From Paracoccaceae bacterium (lineage in GTDB: Bacteria; Pseudomonadota; Alphaproteobacteria; Rhodobacterales; Rhodobacteraceae), in NCBI GenBank assembly GCA_015487255.1, contig WFQA01000193.1:1-21993 (forward strand): a stretch of 21,993 nucleotides of DNA, read 5' to 3'. The position numbers and the translations under genes are program-made. Under the pieces are notes generated by a model. That model searched no databases. It was not told the DNA's origin and was given only the letters and a program-made list of their open reading frames with translations. Below, piece after piece: positions 14,367 through 20,896 of this stretch (its first letter is position 1; each line of letters opens with the position of its first letter).

Positions 14367-14987
14367 TCAGCAACCGGGCTTTGCCGTGCCCCAATAATTA
14401 TATCCGGCAAATCTGGGGCTGGCGATATAGCCGCTATCCAGCGCCTCGATCTCAAACCCACCCTGCCTGATCAGCGCGTCAATCGGCCGGTTCAGGTGGC
14501 AGCCGCCGGAGAACCTGCCCCAGATCGGGTCAAGCCGGTCTTGCCAGCGGCGCACCGAAGGGTCGGGCGCCTGGCCGTGCTCGCTGAAAATCAGCCGGCC
14601 ATCCGGGCGCAGCACCCGGCGCATTTGCCTCAGGGCCGTGGCCACATCGGGGATGGTGCAAAGCGTGTAGGTGACCAGCACCGTATCGACAGACTGGTCA
14701 TCCAGCGGAATTTCCTCGCCCGGCAGGTCAAGAAAACTCACCGGCACCGAGGCCTTGGCCGCCAGTTTTGCCGCCCTGGCCCGCATTTCAGCCGATGGCT
14801 CCAGCCCCCAGACCTTTTGCACCAGGGCGCTGTCATAATAGGGCAGGTTCAGCCCCGAGCCGATGCCGATTTCCAGCACCTCGCCACGGGCCTGCGGCAC
14901 CACCTTTTGCCGCTGCGCCCTGATCGGGCCAATGCCACAGGCGCGGTTGATCAGAAACGGTAATATTTTGCGGTCATAAAAGCCCAT
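14367..14987 (-). CDS. Class I SAM-dependent methyltransferase, METTL7/TMT1-like
   Basis: A 206-residue methyltransferase with the SAM motif VLEIGIGSGLNLPYY (37-51), an acidic end of strand 2 (GLEPS, 61-65), SVDTVLVTYTLCTIPD (99-114, motif IV) and RVLRPDGRLIFSEHG (124-138). The downstream DPIWGRFSGGCHLNR (153-167) and final GYNYWGTA closely resemble what I recall of human METTL7A/B (TMT1A/B), which methylate thiols and hydrogen sulfide. Bacterial relatives are mostly called phospholipid or arsenite methyltransferases without proof. Its ATG follows the tetR TGA directly, so the two form one transcript with GAGGG in the end of tetR as ribosome site. It lies between the sulfide-oxidation genes and the ABC operon. 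The thiol substrate is an inference from similarity and location. Confidence 0.78.
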   Translation of the reverse strand: MGFYDRKILPFLINRACGIGPIRAQRQKVVPQARGEVLEIGIGSGLNLPYYDSALVQKVWGLEPSAEMRARAAKLAAKASVPVSFLDLPGEEIPLDDQSVDTVLVTYTLCTIPDVATALRQMRRVLRPDGRLIFSEHGQAPDPSVRRWQDRLDPIWGRFSGGCHLNRPIDALIRQGGFEIEALDSGYIASPRFAGYNYWGTAKPGC

Positions 14988-15629
14988 TCAGCCCTCGTCC
15001 GGTGCCAGTATGCGGATAAACATGCCGAGAATCTTGCTGTTGAGCACCTCGAACTCTTCCGGTGTGTATTGCTCGGTATGCAGCAGCACCCAGCGGTCTG
15101 TTGCCATGCCCAGCGCCACAACCCCGTCAAGCAACAATGACGATGGCAGGTCATCGCGAATGGCGCCAATCACTTTACCGTGCTCCAGCGTGCGGGTGAG
15201 CAGCCGCATCGGCCCCACCATCAGGTCTTCGCATATGCCGTTGGGCTGGTGCAGATTGCGGTGAAACATCCGCCCGACCTGAAAAACCTCGGGGTGGCTT
15301 TGCAAAAGATCGGTGCTGATGTTGGTTATCGCCATGATCGCTGGCCAAAAACGGTCCTTGCTCAGCTTTTCCGGGGTAAACCCTTCAATCATCTCGGCAA
15401 AAGGGGCCACCGCCTGATGCACGATTTGCTGGAAAAGCTCGGTCTTGTTGGCGAAATAATGGTAAAACGAGCTTTTGCTCATGCCGATCTCGCCAATGAT
15501 CCGGTTCAGCGATGCCTGCTCAAAACCATGTGCGGTAAACGCCCGCGTGGCAGCGGCAAAAAGCAACTGTCGGCGCGCCGGTTTCATCTTGAGGGAAGGG
15601 TGGGGTTCCATGGGGTTGACAGGGCTCAT
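14988..15629 (-). CDS. TetR-family transcriptional regulator
   Basis: A 213-residue protein. The N-terminal DNA-binding domain shows RRQLLFAAATRAFTAHGFEQ and then the helix-turn-helix IIGEIGMSKSSFYHYFANKTELF, the standard TetR text. The C-terminal ligand domain is of generic type and does not reveal the inducer. The first ATG in frame is at 15629; an upstream TTG at 15665 would lie inside the palindromic operator and is unlikely. No Shine-Dalgarno precedes 15629, 15611 or 15587. The predicted promoter places transcription start at about the ATG, so the message may be leaderless or start at a later ATG. The gene is co-transcribed with the methyltransferase and divergent from the LolA-like operon, so it most likely controls both and itself. 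Confidence 0.9.
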   Translation of the reverse strand: MSPVNPMEPHPSLKMKPARRQLLFAAATRAFTAHGFEQASLNRIIGEIGMSKSSFYHYFANKTELFQQIVHQAVAPFAEMIEGFTPEKLSKDRFWPAIMAITNISTDLLQSHPEVFQVGRMFHRNLHQPNGICEDLMVGPMRLLTRTLEHGKVIGAIRDDLPSSLLLDGVVALGMATDRWVLLHTEQYTPEEFEVLNSKILGMFIRILAPDEG

Positions 15630-15644
15630 ACCAGTAGTTAAATC
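15616..15644 (+). promoter_or_regulatory. Predicted promoter of the LolA-like/ABC/barrel operon
   Basis: TTGACA (15616-15621, perfect -35) and TAAATC (15639-15644) are separated by 17 bases. Transcription would start near 15651, inside the palindrome 15649-15664, and the message would have about 60 bases before the first start codon. On the opposite strand TTGGAC (15665-15660) and TTTAAC (15642-15637), also 17 bases apart, form a promoter for tetR. The two promoters overlap face to face. Confidence 0.6.
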
Positions 15645-15648
15645 TAAA

Positions 15649-15664
15649 TGGACCGAGTGGTCCA
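15649..15664. promoter_or_regulatory. TetR-type operator, perfect 16-bp palindrome
   Basis: TGGACC-GAGT-GGTCCA is a perfect 6+4+6 inverted repeat, flanked by AAA on the left and AA on the right. It resembles the TAGACC-N4-GGTCTA box that I recall for NemR. It lies between the divergent tetR and LolA-like genes, covering the predicted transcription start of the rightward operon and overlapping the -35 of the leftward promoter, so bound TetR would block both. Confidence 0.75.
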
Positions 15665-15711
15665 AAGCATTGTAGCGGCCTCATCCCCGTGAGGCAAGAC
15701 AGGAGTCAGAT

Positions 15712-16470
15712 ATGCCCGGAGTGACCCGCCGAAACCTGCTGATCACCAGTGTTGCCGCCCTGCTGCTGCCCCGCGTGGCTCTGGCGCAAGACCCGGGCGC
15801 GATCCTGCGCGGTGCCTTTGACAACTGGCGCGCCACCAGCTCTCACGGCATTTCCGAAATGACCATTCGCAATGCGTCCGGCACCCGCTCGCTCTCCATG
15901 GAGAGCTGGACTCAGGGGCGCGACAAGGCGCTGGTGCGCTTTACCGCCCCGGCGCGGGATGCGGGCAATGCCACCTTGCAAAACGGGCGGCGCACCTATG
16001 TTTTCAACCCCAAGCTCAATCAGGTGATCCAGCTTCCGGCATCCGCCATGCAGCAAAGCTGGATGGGGTCCGATTTCAGCTATAATGATCTCAGCAAAAC
16101 CGAGCAGATCATCACCGATTACAACCACCGCCTGATCGGGACCGAGCAAAATGCCGGCCGCACGGTCTATGTGATCGAGGCGATTCCCAAGCGCGGCAAG
16201 CCGATTGTCTGGGGCAAGCAGGTTTTGCGGGTGCGGGATGATTATGTGCTGCTGGGCCAGCAGTTTTATGACCAGAACGGCAACCTCGTGCGCGAGATGG
16301 TGGCCGACCGGATCGGCACCCTTGGCGGGCGGCCCTATCCGGTGCAGCTTACCATGCGCAGCCTGGATAAACCGGGGCAATGGACCCGGATCACCACGCA
16401 ATCGGCGGAGTTTGACATTGACCTGCCCGATTATCTGTTCACCCGCTCCAACCTGCAAAACCCGAGGTGA
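15712..16470 (+). CDS. LolA-like outer-membrane lipoprotein-sorting family protein
   Basis: A 252-residue periplasmic protein. TRRNLLITSVAALLLPRVALAQ at the N-terminus is a signal peptide, with paired arginines that would also suit Tat. The mature part follows the pattern annotated as outer membrane lipoprotein-sorting protein (LolA/LolB-like fold): SHGISEMTIRN, RDKALVRFTAPARDAGNATL, YVFNPKLNQVIQLP, then SFSYND-like GSDFSYNDLSKTE and YVIEAIPK. Such proteins present a hydrophobic half-barrel that carries acyl chains across the periplasm. AGGAG precedes the ATG. It is the first gene of a five-gene operon and its stop directly abuts the first permease start. Whether the cargo is lipoprotein, lipid or another hydrophobic compound is unknown. 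Confidence 0.85.
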   Translation: MPGVTRRNLLITSVAALLLPRVALAQDPGAILRGAFDNWRATSSHGISEMTIRNASGTRSLSMESWTQGRDKALVRFTAPARDAGNATLQNGRRTYVFNPKLNQVIQLPASAMQQSWMGSDFSYNDLSKTEQIITDYNHRLIGTEQNAGRTVYVIEAIPKRGKPIVWGKQVLRVRDDYVLLGQQFYDQNGNLVREMVADRIGTLGGRPYPVQLTMRSLDKPGQWTRITTQSAEFDIDLPDYLFTRSNLQNPR

Positions 16471-17691
16471 ATGATGCTGGCGGCGCTGGCATGGCGCAAT
16501 ATCTGGCGGCAGCCGGTGCGCTCGGTTCTCAGCCTGATCGGGCTGGCGTTTTCCTCGCTATTGCTGGTCTTCATGCTCTCTTTTCAACTCGGGGTATATG
16601 ACACGATCAAAATCGGCGCGCTCGGGCTGTTTGACGGGTTTGGCCAGTTCCAGCCGGTTGGCTATGATGACGACCCGGATATTTCAAAGATATTGCCGGG
16701 CTGGCAGGCGCTGCTGGCGGCAGACAGGGTGGAAGGGGTTTCGGCCACCGCCCCGCGCGCCAGCTCCTTTGCGATATTGGCCAGCGGTGATACCAGCTTT
16801 GGCGCCGCGGTGATCGGGGTGGACCCGGCGCGCGAACCGGCGGTCAGCACGCTTTACACCACCATTGCCGAGGGGCGTTATCTGGCGGCGGATGACGATG
16901 CGGCTATTGTCATGGGCGCGGGGCTGGCGCGCAATCTCGGGCTGGTGCTGGGCGATAGCGTGACCATGCTCGGCACCGGAAATGACGGCGCGGTTGCCGC
17001 TGATGTGCTGCAACTGGTGGGAATATTCAGCACCGGCGTGAATGCGATTGACCGCCAGATCACCCAGATGCCGCTGGCGCGCTTTCAGGAAACCTACAAC
17101 ATGGGCACCGGCGTGAATGTGGTGGCGCTGCGCGGCCCGGATTTTGGCGGCGTGATCCGCGCCGCGCCGCAGTTGCGGGCGATGGCGGCAGATCAGGGCG
17201 CAACCTATCTGCGCTGGGATGATCTGCAGCCCGAGGTGCGCCAGATGATCTCGCTGGATCTTTCCACCGCGATGTTGATGTATGGCATCATGATTGTGGT
17301 GGTGGTGTTTATCCTGCTCAACACGCTTTATATGTCGGTGCTGGAGCGCACCCGCGAATTTGGCGGGTTGATGGCCATTGGCATGCGGCCCCGGCAAATC
17401 GGGGCGATGATCTGGCTGGAGCTGATCTTTTTGTCGCTGCTCGGGGCGGGTATTGGCATTGCGCTTGGTGCGGGCGTGACCATCTGGATCGAAAATATCG
17501 GCATTGCCTTTCCGGGCATGGAAGATGTGCTGAGCCAATGGGGGATTTCGGGGCGGGTCTACCCTGATCTGAGCTGGCTGAGCGCCCTGGCGGGGCCGGG
17601 GGTGATTGTTGGCTCGATCGTGGCGCTGGGGCTTATTCCCTACCGGCATATTCTGCGGCTGGAGCCGGTCAGCGCGATGGGGGCGGCATGA
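16471..17691 (+). CDS. ABC transporter permease, FtsX/LolC/MacB type (first of two)
   Basis: A 406-residue inner-membrane protein with the type VII ABC layout: a cytoplasmic LAWRNIWRQPVRS, helix 1 at about 18-40, a large periplasmic domain (about 41-265), then three helices at about 268-290, 313-336 and 371-393. The loop VLERTREFGGLMAIGMRPRQI after helix 2 is the classical FtsX coupling segment contacting the ATPase. In LolCDE, MacB and related systems such permeases do not move solutes through the membrane but perform mechanical work on periplasmic partners. The gene starts with ATGATG right after the LolA-like stop and ends in an ATGA overlap with the second permease. Confidence 0.9.
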   Translation: MMLAALAWRNIWRQPVRSVLSLIGLAFSSLLLVFMLSFQLGVYDTIKIGALGLFDGFGQFQPVGYDDDPDISKILPGWQALLAADRVEGVSATAPRASSFAILASGDTSFGAAVIGVDPAREPAVSTLYTTIAEGRYLAADDDAAIVMGAGLARNLGLVLGDSVTMLGTGNDGAVAADVLQLVGIFSTGVNAIDRQITQMPLARFQETYNMGTGVNVVALRGPDFGGVIRAAPQLRAMAADQGATYLRWDDLQPEVRQMISLDLSTAMLMYGIMIVVVVFILLNTLYMSVLERTREFGGLMAIGMRPRQIGAMIWLELIFLSLLGAGIGIALGAGVTIWIENIGIAFPGMEDVLSQWGISGRVYPDLSWLSALAGPGVIVGSIVALGLIPYRHILRLEPVSAMGAA

Positions 17692-18917
17692 TGGAAACCT
17701 TCAAGCTGCTCGCCCCGCTGGCCTGGCGAAATCTGTGGCGCAATCCGCGCCGCACAATCATTACGCTGTTTGTGGTCTCGGTCGGGCTGTGGTCCATTCT
17801 GGCGGTGGCCAGCTTTATCACCGCCTGGGCGCAAAGCTCGCGCGATGCCACGCTCAGGCTGCTGATCGCCCAGGGGCAGATCCATGCCGAGGGCTATATG
17901 GATGATCCGAATATCTCCAACCTGATGCCCCCGCCGGGTGCCGCGCTGGTGGCGGCGCTGAATCGCCCCGATATTTCCAACTGGGTCACCCGGCTCGAAC
18001 TCCCCGGCGTGGTGCAATCGGAATACAAAACCCTGCCCGTCAGCCTTGTGGGGGTAGACCCGGATGCCGAGCGCCGCATTTCCAGCATTCCCGAAAAGAT
18101 CGTCGAGGGGCGGTATCTCAACGGGCTGGAGGATGACAGCGCGGTCATCGGCCTCAACCTTGCCAAACGGCTGAAAACCGCCCTCGGGCGGCGGATTATC
18201 CTGATGGTGACGGCCGAGGATGGCTGGCTGGAAGAGCGCAGTTTTGATGTGGTCGGGGTTTATGACGCCGATACCGCCTTTGAGGATACCTATATTTTCA
18301 CCGGTCGCAGCACCATGCAGGCGATGGTCGGCGTGGGCGATAAAATCGCCCAGATCGCCTTTGAAGTGCCCGAGGATGCCGCGCTTGCGGGGGTGGTCGA
18401 GCGCCTGCGCGCCGCCGCGCCCGGTCTCGACATTCGCCCATGGCGCAAGATATCGCTGATCATGGGGGCGATGGATGCCACCATGGGCGGGGTGATCTTT
18501 ATCTGGCTGGCGGTGATGATGGTGATGATCTCGATCGGGGTGATCAACACCCAGCTTATGGCAGTGTTTGAGCGCACCCACGAGTTTGGCCTGCTGCGGG
18601 CGCTCGGCTTCAAATCGCGCCATGTGCTGTGGCTGGTCACGTTTGAATCGGTGCTGCTGATCGGGCTGGGGGTTTTGATCGGCATGATCGCCGGCGCGGC
18701 CACGGTCTGGGGCTTGTCCGACGGTATCGACCTCAGCGCTTTTGGCAAGGCGCTGGAGGCGTTCAAGGCCGGCGATACCCTCTATCTTGAGGTCAAAACC
18801 TCGGATTATATCATCTTCCCGCTGGCGATCTGGGCGCTGGGAATTCTGGTGGCGCTCTGGCCGGCATGGCGGGCACAAAAGATCAGCCCGGTCGAGGCGA
18901 TGCGGCAGGCAACATGA
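17688..18917 (+). CDS. ABC transporter permease, FtsX/LolC/MacB type (second of two)
   Basis: A 409-residue paralogue of the preceding permease. Both open with the same signature (LAWRNLWRNPRRT here), have one helix (about 23-45), a large periplasmic domain and three C-terminal helices (about 267-294, 315-344 and 375-394). VFERTHEFGLLRALGFKSRHV is the coupling helix region. Two different permeases plus one ATPase suggest a heterodimeric LolC-LolE-like arrangement. It starts in the last codon of the first permease (ATGATGG, so 17688 or 17691) and is followed after ten bases by the ATPase start. Confidence 0.9.
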   Translation: MMETFKLLAPLAWRNLWRNPRRTIITLFVVSVGLWSILAVASFITAWAQSSRDATLRLLIAQGQIHAEGYMDDPNISNLMPPPGAALVAALNRPDISNWVTRLELPGVVQSEYKTLPVSLVGVDPDAERRISSIPEKIVEGRYLNGLEDDSAVIGLNLAKRLKTALGRRIILMVTAEDGWLEERSFDVVGVYDADTAFEDTYIFTGRSTMQAMVGVGDKIAQIAFEVPEDAALAGVVERLRAAAPGLDIRPWRKISLIMGAMDATMGGVIFIWLAVMMVMISIGVINTQLMAVFERTHEFGLLRALGFKSRHVLWLVTFESVLLIGLGVLIGMIAGAATVWGLSDGIDLSAFGKALEAFKAGDTLYLEVKTSDYIIFPLAIWALGILVALWPAWRAQKISPVEAMRQAT

Positions 18918-18927
18918 AGGAAACGCA

Positions 18928-19626
18928 ATGAAAGCGGAAAAAAAACCTATCGTAAGCTGCAAGGGCATTACAAAAGTGTTTGGCAAGGACGAATTGGCGG
19001 TGCATGCCCTGCGCAGCATCGATCTGGATATTATCGAGGGGGATTTCGCCACGCTGGCCGGGCCATCCGGCTCTGGCAAGACCACCCTGCTCAATATGAT
19101 CGGCGCGCTTGACCACCCGACCTCGGGCCAGGTGCTGATCGACGGCCAACCCCTGAGCGGCATGAGCAAAAGCCAGCTTTCTGACCTGCGGCTCAACAAG
19201 ATCGGCTTTATCTTTCAGGCCTACAATCTGGTGCCGGTGCTGAGCGCGCGGGAAAATGTGGAATTCGTGCTGCGCCTGCTCAAGGTGGAGGCGAATGAGC
19301 GCCGCACTCGCGCCGATGCCGCATTGGCCGAGGTTGGGCTTCGGGGGCTGGAAAACCGCCGCCCCTCGGCGCTGTCGGGCGGGCAGCAGCAGCGGGTGGC
19401 GATCGCCCGTGCCCTGGTGGCGCGCCCGCGCATCGTGCTGGCCGATGAGCCAACCGCCAACCTGGACAGCACCACCACCGGCGAATTGGTGGACCTGATG
19501 TATCGGCTCAACCAGGAGAGCGGCACCACCTTTTTGATCGGCACCCATGACCCAAGGGTGATGGAACACTCGAAACGACATATAGAGATGACTGATGGAC
19601 AAATTGAAAGCGATATCCGCGCTTAG
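18928..19626 (+). CDS. ABC transporter ATP-binding protein, LolD/MacB type
   Basis: A 232-residue ATPase that powers the two permeases. Walker A GPSGSGKTT is at 45-53, Q-loop FQAYNLVPVLSA at 96-107, signature LSGGQ at 149-153, Walker B IVLADEP at 169-175 with TANLD, and H-loop His207 in GTHD. The LDHPTSG and FQAYNLVP texts are typical of the LolD/MacB/FtsE subgroup. The ATG at 18928 is chosen because AAGGAAACGCA precedes it and the usual N-terminus follows; the frame is open further upstream, but that extension only reads out of frame through the permease gene. The last 32 bases overlap the start of the barrel gene. Confidence 0.95.
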   Translation: MKAEKKPIVSCKGITKVFGKDELAVHALRSIDLDIIEGDFATLAGPSGSGKTTLLNMIGALDHPTSGQVLIDGQPLSGMSKSQLSDLRLNKIGFIFQAYNLVPVLSARENVEFVLRLLKVEANERRTRADAALAEVGLRGLENRRPSALSGGQQQRVAIARALVARPRIVLADEPTANLDSTTTGELVDLMYRLNQESGTTFLIGTHDPRVMEHSKRHIEMTDGQIESDIRA

Positions 19627-20830
19627 CCTCGCATTATTACTGGCCACCCCGGCATTGGCCGAGCCTTTGCGCGTTCGGCTGGATTTTGGCGGCAGCCTTG
19701 ACTGGGCCGCGCCAGACAGTATCGACACCGCGCTGGGCTTTGGCGAGCGCCAGACGCTGGACGCCAAATTACGGCTGATGTGGCAGGGCGGCAACGGCCC
19801 CTGGCGCTTTGAGCTGCAATCCCTGCTCGCCTACCAAAAGGGTGATAATATCGGTTTTGCCGCCGCCATGGCCGGGCTGGCCCCGCCCCCACCGCCCCCC
19901 AGTTTCTTTGACCTGACCAGCGAAATATCCGCCAGCGCTGACAGCCGCTTGAGCCTGACGCTGGATCGGCTTTCGGTAACCTATTCCAGCCAGAACCTTG
20001 TGCTGAAAGCCGGGCGGCAGGCGGTAACATGGGGCTCGGGCATGGTTTTTCGCCCCTCCGACATCATTGCGCCCTTTGCTCCCAATGCCATCGATACCAG
20101 CTTCAAACCGGGGGTGGAGATGCTCTATGGCCAATACCTGTTTGACAATGGTAATGATATCGAGCTGGCCTATGTGCCGCGCCGGGCTGCACCGGGCGGG
20201 GCGCTGGATTGGAATGCCTCCACGCTCGCGCTGCGCTCCAGCCTGCTGCTGAGCGAGCTTGACGGCACAGTGATGCTGGCCCGGGACCGGGGCGACACCC
20301 TGCTCAACCTTACCCTTGGCGGCGGGCTTGGCGGCGCGGCCTGGAACGTGGAGCTTGGGCAATGGTTTTTGAGCGATGGCAGCACGGCCACCAGCTTTTT
20401 GGCCAATATCTCCAATAGCGGCACATTGGGGGGGATGAACATCACCTATTTTGCCGAATATTTCCGCAACGGTTTCGGGGTGGACCCGGCCACCCCGCTT
20501 GACGCATTGCCCGCGCCACTGGCCTCGCGGCTGGCCAGCGGGCAATTATTCAACGCCGGGCGGGATTTTCTGGCGCTGGGCGGGCAGATCGGCCTCACCG
20601 ACAGGCTGAATTTGACACCAAGCGTGATCACCAGCCTTAATGACGGCAGTGTATTTGGCAGCGTGCAGGCGGGTATGTCACTGAGTGACAATCTGGATAT
20701 TTCGTTCAGCGCCAGCAAGGGCTTTGGCGGCAATGGCAGCGAATTTGGCGGGCGGGAAACCTCGGCCGGTTCCGGGGTCTATCTGCGCCCGCCGACCAAT
20801 GTTTCGCTCAATTTGACCCGGTATTTCTAG
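19595..20830 (+). CDS. Predicted outer-membrane beta-barrel protein
   Basis: A 411-residue protein with a clean signal peptide (MDKLKAISALSLALLLATPALAE, cleaved after residue 22). The mature part alternates hydrophobic and polar residues over many short strands and ends in Phe (NLTRYF), the typical BamA-recognised C-terminal signature. The region VLKAGRQAVTWGSGMVFRPSD, then FKPGVEMLYGQYLF, recalls large uncharacterised barrels (DUF1302-like) associated with export systems. A proline run (PPPPPP) lies in a loop near residue 97. The start lies inside the ATPase gene with a 32-base overlap, but no later start keeps the signal peptide. As the last gene of the operon it likely provides the outer-membrane end of the system. 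A specific family assignment is uncertain. Confidence 0.8.
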   Translation: MDKLKAISALSLALLLATPALAEPLRVRLDFGGSLDWAAPDSIDTALGFGERQTLDAKLRLMWQGGNGPWRFELQSLLAYQKGDNIGFAAAMAGLAPPPPPPSFFDLTSEISASADSRLSLTLDRLSVTYSSQNLVLKAGRQAVTWGSGMVFRPSDIIAPFAPNAIDTSFKPGVEMLYGQYLFDNGNDIELAYVPRRAAPGGALDWNASTLALRSSLLLSELDGTVMLARDRGDTLLNLTLGGGLGGAAWNVELGQWFLSDGSTATSFLANISNSGTLGGMNITYFAEYFRNGFGVDPATPLDALPAPLASRLASGQLFNAGRDFLALGGQIGLTDRLNLTPSVITSLNDGSVFGSVQAGMSLSDNLDISFSASKGFGGNGSEFGGRETSAGSGVYLRPPTNVSLNLTRYF

Positions 20831-20896
20831 CCACGGCCCCGCAGCATGTTTACTATGGCACGGGTTGCGCTATAGGTTGGCCAGACCGAGGAGCCA

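Noticed and set aside
14303..14470. 55-codon plus-strand frame in the soxE-methyltransferase gap (starts MAGPKIVLAAPARICLILGG)
   Set aside because: It has a hydrophobic start and a weak AGAG upstream, but nearly half of it overlaps the methyltransferase gene in antisense and no family is recognisable. Kept only as a remote small-protein possibility.
17640..19199. 519-codon minus-strand frame opposite the second permease and the ATPase
   Set aside because: It spans two well-supported genes in antisense, has low-complexity His/Asp/Gln composition and no domain.
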